The translations under genes and the position numbers were made by a program. 37,252 nt of DNA from Sedimentisphaerales bacterium (GTDB lineage: Bacteria; Planctomycetota; Phycisphaerae; Sedimentisphaerales; Anaerobacaceae): positions 1-37,252 of the forward strand of contig JANQFY010000135.1 of the NCBI GenBank assembly GCA_028277585.1, read 5' to 3'. Below are positions 16,522-24,206 of the stretch, in pieces. Positions within the stretch are counted from its first letter, which is position 1, and each line of letters starts with the position of its first letter. The notes below the pieces were generated by a model. That model ran no database searches. It saw nothing but the letters and a program-made list of their open reading frames with translations, and had not been told where the DNA came from.

Positions 16522-18234
16522 TCACTGGGGCGAGGAGCAATCGTTCACATGGTACTCAAAGGCCCCAATATCAGGCGCAGTCCCACCAGGCACCGGGCGT
16601 CCTTTCAAATCCCGCTGGTATCCCAAAGGCACTCCCGCGTCGATGGCCGGGCTGTCGGCTCGAAGATCGAAATACCCTTGTTCAGCATCAACGAACATTG
16701 GGTTTCTGGCCACCAGATTGTGACTCATCACCAGGCCCACCTCAGCCTGGGAGGCGTTGAGCCACAACTGATCGTCGAGACTCCCATCCCCGTTGTCCCA
16801 GATAATGTTGTTTCGTATATCCCAATGTGACGACTCAAACTGAACGCCGGGCTTGGGATCGTCGCCCCCTTTGCCATTCCAGATGATGATGTTGTTGTAG
16901 ACTCGATTGCCACCAGCGGTCACAGAATGTCCACTTCCCCCGTCCTTGATTCCGCTCAGGTTGTTGTCTCGGATGATGTTGTACGCAATGGTAACGTTGC
17001 CCTCCTGCCCATCGTACACACTCGATCCATCGTGGTTGTACAGGGACACCCCATGCGACGCGCCGCAACATATGTGGTTGTAGAGGATGTCCACATCTCG
17101 GGACCCGAAGTGAATACCCACAATGGAACCGCCCGATCCATACAGGAAGTTGTTCCTTATGATAGTCTTCCCCTCTCCGGCCGGCGACTCCCAGTGCCCT
17201 TTGAAGTCAATCTCATTCTCGCAGTGCCCGGAAAACACATTGTTCTCAATCAGATGCCCTGCCCCATGAGCGGCCTCACCTGTCAGAATCCCGTCGACCC
17301 CCCAGTTCTCACCGTCTCCGTATAGCTGGCAATCACGAATCGTAACACGGCGGACGTTTCGGCCCATACCGATGTCGTTGGCCGCCGTATCGCATCGGAT
17401 CCCGATGTTGTATATCGTAGACCGTTGGATGGTCACATAGTCAACCCAACCGTCAGGATCGTCATCGAGCTCGGCGCCGATAAGCTGGATGCCTCGTGTC
17501 CCCGCGTGGTGTATGCTCATGCGATCCAACAGCAAGTGTTTGCTGCCGAGAATGATGTAGATGTTGTCATACACCGAATTCATGACGTCCAGATCGCGTA
17601 GAACAATGTGGTCTTTGCCCTCGATACGTATTGAATGGGACCGCGTCGCAGACTCGGTGAGGTGATCGTCCGGATCATCCGTAAGATAGACGAGCAGTCT
17701 TTCCCGATAGCGGTCGTATGTGTAAGTATGTTCCCGCAGTTCTCCGGCGTTTGCGACTGGCAACAGGCGCGTCCCATCGATCGTGACAATGAACTTGTTC
17801 GCCGCTCTGCCACTCGCAATGAGTTCCTGCGAATGGAAATCGATATGGCTCGGCTTCCCCCAGACGTTCCCTCCCTCAGGTTCCCAGTCATTGTTGGTGT
17901 AGAGATCCGCTCCGTTTATGATGGGCGGCGCCCCCAGCTCTCCGTAGGCGCCATAGGTAATGGGGCGATCGCTCTCGCCCGAGGACGAGACGTGGAGCGT
18001 CTCTCTCCATTCCCGGTCTCGTCTCAGGAGGATCGAATCACCGGGACTGAACGCAAACGAGCTGACCTTTGCCAGTGTTTGCCAGGCCTGGTCAGGAGAG
18101 GTTCCAGAGTTGTGATCACTCCCGCCTTCAGCGTCCACGTAGTACGTCATGCCGCTCGCCAGGTCACTGAACAACAGGCTGACCACCATGACCATTATTA
18201 TGGATAGCGTGATTATGGATAGCGTTTTCATCAT
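16522..18234 (-). CDS. Secreted right-handed parallel beta-helix protein
   Basis: 570-residue protein with an N-terminal signal peptide (hydrophobic SIITLSIIMVMVVSLLF, likely cut near SG-MTYYV). The mature N-terminus TYYVDAEGGSDHNSGTSPDQ is the usual start of secreted pectate-lyase-like beta-helix proteins. From about residue 200 to 480 come repeating turns such as HIVLRDLDVMNSVYDNIYI, VRRVTIRDCQLYGDGENWG, IIRNNFLYGSGGSIVGI and IRNNIIWDNGDG. The C-terminus (NPMFVDAEQGYFDLRADSPA then DIGAFEY) matches the ending of choice-of-anchor Q type beta-helix proteins. There is no PEP-CTERM or membrane anchor. It probably acts in the periplasm or outside the cell, as a lyase, epimerase or binding protein for the exported polysaccharide. 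The exact activity is not readable. Confidence 0.88.
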   Translation of the reverse strand: MMKTLSIITLSIIMVMVVSLLFSDLASGMTYYVDAEGGSDHNSGTSPDQAWQTLAKVSSFAFSPGDSILLRRDREWRETLHVSSSGESDRPITYGAYGELGAPPIINGADLYTNNDWEPEGGNVWGKPSHIDFHSQELIASGRAANKFIVTIDGTRLLPVANAGELREHTYTYDRYRERLLVYLTDDPDDHLTESATRSHSIRIEGKDHIVLRDLDVMNSVYDNIYIILGSKHLLLDRMSIHHAGTRGIQLIGAELDDDPDGWVDYVTIQRSTIYNIGIRCDTAANDIGMGRNVRRVTIRDCQLYGDGENWGVDGILTGEAAHGAGHLIENNVFSGHCENEIDFKGHWESPAGEGKTIIRNNFLYGSGGSIVGIHFGSRDVDILYNHICCGASHGVSLYNHDGSSVYDGQEGNVTIAYNIIRDNNLSGIKDGGSGHSVTAGGNRVYNNIIIWNGKGGDDPKPGVQFESSHWDIRNNIIWDNGDGSLDDQLWLNASQAEVGLVMSHNLVARNPMFVDAEQGYFDLRADSPAIDAGVPLGYQRDLKGRPVPGGTAPDIGAFEYHVNDCSSPQ

Positions 18235-18287
18235 GTCTCAGCCCCCACTGACGTCGCGTGCGATCGGTGCATTCCAGAACCTGCCGC

Positions 18288-19394
18288 TCATCCGGAATTC
18301 GCCGACAGCAGATCGCCGGACTGCACACTGTCCAGCATGTCCAACAGTCTCAGATTGCAGCACGCATTACGACAGAACTCACCATACTCCAGTTTCCATT
18401 CCGAGTCTTCGGCGTCATACCGATATCGACACGGCCGCCCGTCGACCTTCATCTGGTGTATCGCGCTCGTGCCGAAATACACTTGAATCTCGTTGATGAG
18501 GAAGGCGCCGGCCGTCTCAAATATGTCAAAGCTCACACTGGTGAGATTGTGCTTGCTTGTGATCTCTCGAACGAACTCCAGCAATTCCATAGGAGGAAGG
18601 CCCCAAATCTTCTTCTTCGTCCCGCTGTGAAAATCCCCAATTCTCGCCTTCCGGTAGGCGAAATAGGAGTCGCCAATACGAATGACTCTCCATTCGTCCG
18701 CACCGGAAAGGTACTCCTGAAATATCACCCACCCTCTTTCCTTTTCATAGGGCCCCAGAGACCAGGTGGAGACCCCTCTGGCAAAGGCCCGTTTGACCAG
18801 AGCAAACGCCTCTTTCCGCTTCCGTATGATCCGCACGCCCCGCGCCCCGGACCCCATATCCATCTTGAAGACAATCGGCAACTCCACCTGCCGAACGTAG
18901 TCCCAGGCCTCTTCCTTCTGATAGAACACTCGGGTCTCAGGGTGGGGGCATCCCGTCGCACTGAGGAAGTAGTTCATCCGTCTCTTGCTTTCAAACATCC
19001 ACAGCAAGGACGAAGCCGGGTATACGACAGCCTTCTCGCACTCCGTCAGAATCCGCAGTCTCTCGTCGAACTGATCCTTCCAGTATCGCCACATCACGGG
19101 CGGCCATACAACGTAGATATCGCACTCGCTTTGCCGATAGTTGGAGAGCCACGCAGACGACATCAAATCGACGACCCGATAGGCAATCTTCAACTCGTGA
19201 CACGCCGCGACATAGTTCCGATGAAAATCTGCATAATCCTGGATAATGCCAACGCGTATCGGGTGCGCCGCCTCATAATCACACGGGCCGATCTTGATTT
19301 GACGTTGGTTCTCACGCCGGATGCGCTGGATTCTGAGCTCACTCAGGTCCACGTGCGACATGATCGCCTTCTTGATTCCGTCAAGGAGTGACAT
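18288..19394 (-). CDS. ATP-grasp-domain ligase-like protein in the EPS operon
   Basis: 368-residue protein with the ATP-grasp pattern. A pre-ATP-grasp part contains IRVGIIQDYADFHRNYV. It is followed by KRRMNYFLSATGCPHPET (central entry), VFKMDMGSGARGVRII (ATP-binding lysine and glycine-rich loop), WVIFQEYLSG (adenine-contact E-Y) and the metal-binding end, FDIFETAGAFLINEIQVYFG. Such enzymes join a carboxylate to an amine or thiol through an acyl phosphate. RimK-type or sugar-aminoacyl ligases are the nearest style, but no substrate can be assigned. ATG 19394 has no good ribosome site; ATG 19361 with AAGAAGG upstream is an alternative. It lies between the Wzy-like gene and the beta-helix gene. 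Confidence 0.72.
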   Translation of the reverse strand: MSLLDGIKKAIMSHVDLSELRIQRIRRENQRQIKIGPCDYEAAHPIRVGIIQDYADFHRNYVAACHELKIAYRVVDLMSSAWLSNYRQSECDIYVVWPPVMWRYWKDQFDERLRILTECEKAVVYPASSLLWMFESKRRMNYFLSATGCPHPETRVFYQKEEAWDYVRQVELPIVFKMDMGSGARGVRIIRKRKEAFALVKRAFARGVSTWSLGPYEKERGWVIFQEYLSGADEWRVIRIGDSYFAYRKARIGDFHSGTKKKIWGLPPMELLEFVREITSKHNLTSVSFDIFETAGAFLINEIQVYFGTSAIHQMKVDGRPCRYRYDAEDSEWKLEYGEFCRNACCNLRLLDMLDSVQSGDLLSANSG

Positions 19395-19500
19395 AACAGG
19401 ACAAGTCCCCTAACCTCCGGAGGTGCCAACACGCACGTCTCGGCAACAGCCCGGCTCACAGGGCTAACGCTTCTCAGCGGCGCCCCTCGCACCACGTCCG

Positions 19501-20733
19501 TCAAGACATCGTGATGAGATCGCCCGCGGTTGGGGAGCCGGCCTCACAGGCGGCTTTGCCACGAACATAGCCCAGGGCGATCGCCATGTAGATCATGGTC
19601 GGCGTGAATATCGCGATCGATATCACACTCTTGATGAAGAGAATGATGGTTGCGCACAACAACACCATGGACGCCGGGGGATTGGTCTTGCTCAGCGCCA
19701 GGCAGAATCTCAGTAGCGAAATGAACATCATGTAGAAGACCAGGATTCCGATCAAACCGTGGTCGTGAAACAGCTCCAGGAAGTCGTTATGCGCCAGGAC
19801 ACTGTGGCCCAATTCCTGGCCCAACGTGCTGCGCACAGACAAGTACCCGTGCCCGAAGATCAGCCGAAAGGCATTGGCCTCTTCCATCTTCTGCCAGAGA
19901 ACACCGTACACCAACCCTCTTCCCGAGCCGAACTGTTCGCTGTCTCCGGTCGTGATGTCGCTCAGGCGATTCGCATAGCTGTCCAATCGGCTGAACACGA
20001 TGAAACCAGCGACCGCCACCATGGCCACAATCTTTGCGATATTGCTCAAGCTCATCCTCTTCTCGCGCCAGACGGAAGCAACGAACCAACACCCCATGGC
20101 GGCCGCCATCGCCAGAATGGCGCCTCGCTTGACGGAGATAAACACGCCTACCACGATGAGCAGGATCCCCGCGTACCGGTGCATCTTTTTTGACGAATCA
20201 AACAACATGACCAGTGGCAGGCACAGCAGGAGTTTCCAGCCCTCGTTGGAAAAACCCGCCGTGGCTCGCGCCCCCCCGCCGGAGAGAACGTCCATTACTG
20301 CAATCTTGCCGAACAGCAGAATAACCAAAGGCAGCGTGAAGTAGACGAGAATGCGATGCGTCATGACCCCCTGTCGCGTCATCTCTGCTATGAAGAAGAA
20401 GCCGAGCACCCAATAGTAGGTCTTGCTCAACTCCACGAGGTCACCCCTCAGATCATCAGACGAGACCGCCACACTGGCTCCCATCACCAGTCCAAGCAAG
20501 AGTATCGAGAATCCGAAAGACAGGCCGAGGGCGTATTCGTGTTCCTCCAAGACGACAGATACAAGCATGATTGCGAATATCCCCAGCCTCAACATGCGTG
20601 GCAAGGCCCTGCCCTGAACGCCCACCGCATCCACAGGAAACAGGATATCCACGACCTCCAGCCCCAGCATGAGCGCCAGCAGGCCCACGACAAGGATCGT
20701 TCGCCATGTTCTGTTTTCGCCAAGGGTATCCAT
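19501..20733 (-). CDS. Wzy/WaaL-like O-antigen polymerase or ligase (first of two)
   Basis: 410-residue integral membrane protein with about ten to twelve hydrophobic segments. The Wzy_C core is visible: SVKRGAILAMAAAMGCWF around residue 200, the large loop with GSGRGLVYGVLW, and HSVLAHNDFLELFHDHGLIG, the HNxFLE-type motif of O-antigen polymerases and ligases. It would polymerise flipped repeat units in the periplasm or transfer chains to an acceptor. It lies 12 bp after the acyltransferase gene. A second member of the superfamily, with TPR repeats, is encoded at 24207-26726. This smaller one looks more like the Wzy polymerase, but primary sequence does not separate the two roles. Confidence 0.85.
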   Translation of the reverse strand: MDTLGENRTWRTILVVGLLALMLGLEVVDILFPVDAVGVQGRALPRMLRLGIFAIMLVSVVLEEHEYALGLSFGFSILLLGLVMGASVAVSSDDLRGDLVELSKTYYWVLGFFFIAEMTRQGVMTHRILVYFTLPLVILLFGKIAVMDVLSGGGARATAGFSNEGWKLLLCLPLVMLFDSSKKMHRYAGILLIVVGVFISVKRGAILAMAAAMGCWFVASVWREKRMSLSNIAKIVAMVAVAGFIVFSRLDSYANRLSDITTGDSEQFGSGRGLVYGVLWQKMEEANAFRLIFGHGYLSVRSTLGQELGHSVLAHNDFLELFHDHGLIGILVFYMMFISLLRFCLALSKTNPPASMVLLCATIILFIKSVISIAIFTPTMIYMAIALGYVRGKAACEAGSPTAGDLITMS

Positions 20734-20745
20734 GCGTGCACTGCT

Positions 20746-21834
20746 CTATGAGAATGCCTTTACATAGACAGCATCGATGGTCCGGCTTTGCCTTCTGCCC
20801 CAATGGACACCCAGCACGACCGCGTAGGTGATCGCCAGGACAAAGGCCACGCTCACGAGATACAGCAAGGCGCTGGACCAAGGTAGTCGCCTCATGGCCA
20901 GAGACGCTATTCGAGCACAAGGCATCTGCGCCAGGTAACTCAGGAGCGTGTATTGCCCCATCAGAGTAATGGCGTTGCGTACTCGATGGCGATCGGAGAG
21001 CCGTGGGAGGATCCAGACCACTATGTAGAACCAGGAACATGCCTCGACAAACCGCAGCGGAATCACGATACAATGCGCGCCGTCGCTTCGGATGTCCCTC
21101 AAAAACAACACATCAACGACCAGGAACGCCACCGGCAAGAAGGGCGCTTTGAGCAGCGCCTGATAGATTCGGTTCAGGTATCCCTGACTGGCGAGCATAC
21201 CAGCCACCAGGCCAATACAGCCAATGCTGAGAAACACCACGGACTGGCCTGGTACGAACATGGCGATCCCAACGACAGCAAGGCTCGAGAACACAAGGCT
21301 CTTCATGCTCTTGGCCCTGAACAGCACACTGACCAACAGGAGAAACAGAGAGATATACCAGAGCACCTCAAAAGCCACATAACTCCCATCGATGGTCACG
21401 AATATGGCTGTGAGAATACGTACGGGACTCGCCAGGGCCTCTGACAGGGCATCGCGGTCGCCCAATCCCAGGATGTGATAGGCCACATTGGCCATCAGAA
21501 ACAGTACGGCAATCTTGCCAGCTCGCGACACCAAGCGCCGGCAGGTGGCGGCGCGGCGTTCACCGAGTTGGGGAAAGTAATGGATGCCGCACAGATACCC
21601 CGAGATGATCAGAAACGAATAGTGCAGAAACGATAGATTGCCCCTCACCTGACGCACTTCGGGAGCAACGCTCGCCGAGGCGCAATGGTAGACGACCATA
21701 GTCAGAACAAGGGCGCCCTTGATCAGATCAATATTGACGCTTCTCTCGGCGGTCCGCGCAGTACGGTGCAACGCCATTGAGGGCGCCGCCGACGTGCCAT
21801 CAACGTTTCCCATCACCAGTAGCCTACCGCTCAT
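20746..21834 (-). CDS. Membrane acyltransferase, acyltransferase-3 (OafA/YrhL-like) family
   Basis: 362-residue protein with about ten transmembrane segments. The N-terminus carries NIDLIKGALVLTMVVYH (Lys39 and His50), the K/R-X10-H motif near the first membrane helix of family-3 acyltransferases. YSFLIISGYLCG is the second conserved block. It probably O-acetylates the polysaccharide or its lipid-linked precursor using cytoplasmic acetyl-CoA. I use ATG 21834; a TTG seven codons upstream and ATG codons downstream are alternatives and none has a clear ribosome site. It is 51 bp downstream of the kinase-like gene and 12 bp upstream of the Wzy-like gene. A heparan-alpha-glucosaminide N-acetyltransferase-like enzyme is the alternative reading. 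Confidence 0.8.
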   Translation of the reverse strand: MSGRLLVMGNVDGTSAAPSMALHRTARTAERSVNIDLIKGALVLTMVVYHCASASVAPEVRQVRGNLSFLHYSFLIISGYLCGIHYFPQLGERRAATCRRLVSRAGKIAVLFLMANVAYHILGLGDRDALSEALASPVRILTAIFVTIDGSYVAFEVLWYISLFLLLVSVLFRAKSMKSLVFSSLAVVGIAMFVPGQSVVFLSIGCIGLVAGMLASQGYLNRIYQALLKAPFLPVAFLVVDVLFLRDIRSDGAHCIVIPLRFVEACSWFYIVVWILPRLSDRHRVRNAITLMGQYTLLSYLAQMPCARIASLAMRRLPWSSALLYLVSVAFVLAITYAVVLGVHWGRRQSRTIDAVYVKAFS

Positions 21835-21885
21835 TGCGCGCTCGACCAATTCCAATCGGTTCCATTCGTATTGCAGCCTACCGTC

Positions 21886-22650
21886 TCAGACGCAGCCCAC
21901 ATCTCCCAATCGCGTCATATACCGTCGCCACAAGTGCTGATTCGCCGCCAGCAGAACCTTGCGAGATACCGTCCATTGTGCCCGGCGACGCCTCTTCATG
22001 TTGGCGACGAACCGCCCCAAATAGGTGCGATAAGCAGGCAAGTCGAACTCCACGTCTGACGCCTGTGCGTAGCATTGCAGAAACCACATAGCCGTCTCGA
22101 CCGTATCATTGCTGAACGGGCAGTGATACAGGCGCTTGTTGAAGAGGTTGCTCAGAAACCACGCGATGTCGAAGTACTTCGTCCCGTATGTCGATTCGCC
22201 GCCGTGGATTCTTGTCATTTGCCAGTCAAAGATGATGACATCCTGCCCTTCCGCGTCGGTGCAGATGTTGTTAAAGCTGAAATCTCCGTGAAGGAAGACA
22301 TCGCCCCCTGCCTCCTGCAACTCCGTCGGCAGCGCAATCTGCATGTCCGCCGGCAGGTTCAGTCTGCCATGAATCGTCGCCAGTGATCGAGCGATTCGCT
22401 CCGTTAGCCGGCGATAGCCGGCGCCGAAGGTAAGTGTCCGTCGAATGCTCTGCACTCGAGGGATTCTCTCCAGAACAGCGGTCCCGCAAGACGCGTCATA
22501 ATCCAGAACCTTGGGCACGCGGAACAACCCTGTGGACTGACCGATGCGATAGGCTCGAACCGTCTTCTCCACTTCGACACCCATTTGCTCCGGACTGCCC
22601 GATTTGTGAATCGTGTCCTCGCGAACGACAAGATTACTCTTCTTCATCAT
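21886..22650 (-). CDS. Protein-kinase-fold phosphotransferase (APH/lipopolysaccharide kinase-like)
   Basis: 254-residue cytoplasmic protein with the aminoglycoside phosphotransferase-type catalytic core: FLHGDFSFNN (120-129), the HGDxxxxN catalytic loop, and VIIFDWQM (138-145), the metal-binding DFG-like Asp. The N-terminal lobe is short (VVREDTIHKSG, a possible ATP-lysine; VPKVLDYD; AVLERIP). In this setting it more likely phosphorylates a sugar or lipid-linked glycan than an antibiotic. ATG 22650 lies 25 bp after the wzx stop. It has no strong ribosome site, and the frame extends 15 codons upstream into wzx. A choline-kinase or Kdo-kinase-like role is possible. Confidence 0.78.
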   Translation of the reverse strand: MMKKSNLVVREDTIHKSGSPEQMGVEVEKTVRAYRIGQSTGLFRVPKVLDYDASCGTAVLERIPRVQSIRRTLTFGAGYRRLTERIARSLATIHGRLNLPADMQIALPTELQEAGGDVFLHGDFSFNNICTDAEGQDVIIFDWQMTRIHGGESTYGTKYFDIAWFLSNLFNKRLYHCPFSNDTVETAMWFLQCYAQASDVEFDLPAYRTYLGRFVANMKRRRRAQWTVSRKVLLAANQHLWRRYMTRLGDVGCV

Positions 22651-22675
22651 GCCAGTGCCAACATCATCTCTGGGC

Positions 22676-24001
22676 TCAACCGCGTGCGACACCACGCAGA
22701 GGATACAGGAGCTTGAAATCGGAAGGTTGGTACTTGAATACGGCCGTAACGTGTGAGCCGCTATGTTTCAAGAACCCTCGTAGGAGCAGAAGAGAACTCA
22801 CGGCGTACCCGCAACTTCTCGCGAGCGCGGCTGCATTGAGTCCTATTCTGGGCAACAGCGTGACGAGCAGAAGGACATTGACAATGACCCCGACAAGAAC
22901 GCTTGCCGAGACGATGCCGGGACGATTGATACCCAATAGATAGGGCACAAAGACCTTACAGGTAGATCGCAGGAGAATGCCCAGTGATAGTATTCGCACC
23001 AGCGGAACGGCGCCGATGAACTCCGTCGAGAAGAGCACGACAATGATGGGGCGGGCAAACAGACACAGAACCAACAGCATAATCCCGCAGACAAACGCGG
23101 TCATGCGAGCCCCCTTGGCAATCATCGCACTCCTGTCGACCTCGTCCCGGCACATCCGCGGCAACAGAACCGTCGACAGTGAATCGGGAACCGTCATCAC
23201 CTGTATCGAGAGGTGCGAAGCCAAATCAAAGAGCCCGATCTGTTCCTTCGTCGCGAAGAAAGCCAATATGGTTGTACCCAATCGGGAGTTGACTCGGTTG
23301 CTCACCTTGCCGAAGTAGTATCGTATGCCATAGTGGTACATCTCGGCGAGCCGGCCGTAGGTCGGCCGGACAAAGGAAATCGCAAGTCTTGCCCTCAAGA
23401 CCAACAGAGCGATCACGATCGTCAAGATCTCTCTGACCAGGTTGGAATACAGAGCCCCCTTGACGCCCCAGGACAAGCCCATCACAAAGATGAATACGCA
23501 GCCCAGGTGTAGCGCAACGTGGAGTACCGATACAACCGCGAAGGCGCGAAACATGTGGACAGCCGTGAAGAGCTTCAGCATGATCATCGCCATCAAAGTG
23601 GCGGGAACTGTCATCAGCGCGATCGTAAACGCTTCTTGGCTGGCCTTGCTGAAGAACGCAATGGGAAGCGTCTTCACGAGCAACCCACAGACGATAGCAG
23701 TGACCGAGCAGATGGCAACACATATTGCAGAGTAAACGATTCCTTCCGAAATACTGAACCGCTTCGACGAGACGAAGTAGACGCCCGCCGTATCACAACC
23801 AAACGCAAAGAAGACGCTCAGAAGAGATGCAAACACCTGGCACACAGCGTACTCACCTCTGCCGGCCATTCCCAACTGCCAGGCCAGGCAACTCTGAACA
23901 CCCACCGCCAAGCCTATGGAGATGATTCTCGAGATAAGCGTGTGTTTGAAGTCTCGGGTTGCGGCAGACACCTTACCATCCAGACATGACTGTCGTCTCA
24001 C
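22676..24001 (-). CDS. wzx: Wzx-type polysaccharide flippase (MOP superfamily)
   Basis: 441-residue membrane protein with about 12-14 hydrophobic segments, the length and pattern of Wzx/MATE-like flippases. The N-terminal block ISRIISIGLAVGVQSCLAWQ and LGMAGRGEYAVCQVFASLLS is typical. The later SLSTVLLPRMCRDEVDRSAM and LSLGILLRSTCKVFVPYLLG match the second half of the fold. It would move undecaprenyl-linked repeat units to the periplasmic face for the Wzy-like proteins. It lies in the middle of the EPS run, after a 205-bp gap from the TPR-containing ligase. That gap shows no terminator or convincing promoter. Confidence 0.88.
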   Translation of the reverse strand: MRRQSCLDGKVSAATRDFKHTLISRIISIGLAVGVQSCLAWQLGMAGRGEYAVCQVFASLLSVFFAFGCDTAGVYFVSSKRFSISEGIVYSAICVAICSVTAIVCGLLVKTLPIAFFSKASQEAFTIALMTVPATLMAMIMLKLFTAVHMFRAFAVVSVLHVALHLGCVFIFVMGLSWGVKGALYSNLVREILTIVIALLVLRARLAISFVRPTYGRLAEMYHYGIRYYFGKVSNRVNSRLGTTILAFFATKEQIGLFDLASHLSIQVMTVPDSLSTVLLPRMCRDEVDRSAMIAKGARMTAFVCGIMLLVLCLFARPIIVVLFSTEFIGAVPLVRILSLGILLRSTCKVFVPYLLGINRPGIVSASVLVGVIVNVLLLVTLLPRIGLNAAALARSCGYAVSSLLLLRGFLKHSGSHVTAVFKYQPSDFKLLYPLRGVARG

Positions 24002-24206
24002 GACCGTTTGATCGCGTTACCCCAGTCGGTTGATCCAACGCCCCGCGCGGACTCCGTCCCCGTCGGGTGACATGGTCCCCGGTCGTCTGTTCAACTTACG
24101 CTCAACTCCGCCGGTTAGCGATTACTGCATCGCGAAGGCAGGAGCGTCCAGCTACACGGGATACGGTGGCGTATCACATACGATATGGCCACCACGGCCA
24201 ACTACG

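Noticed and set aside
16522..18234. PEP-CTERM or other sorting tail on the beta-helix protein
   Set aside because: The C-terminus ends DIGAFEYHVNDCSSPQ, with no PEP motif, membrane helix or basic tail.
18258..19391. Plus-strand open frame of 377 codons
   Set aside because: Exactly antisense to the ATP-grasp gene and without recognisable motifs; the minus-strand frame has clear family blocks.
19413..19424. 12-bp palindrome ACCTCCGGAGGT in the gap before the ATP-grasp gene
   Set aside because: It contains a Shine-Dalgarno-like half but is too far from ATG 19394 to act as its ribosome site, and no other sign of function is visible.
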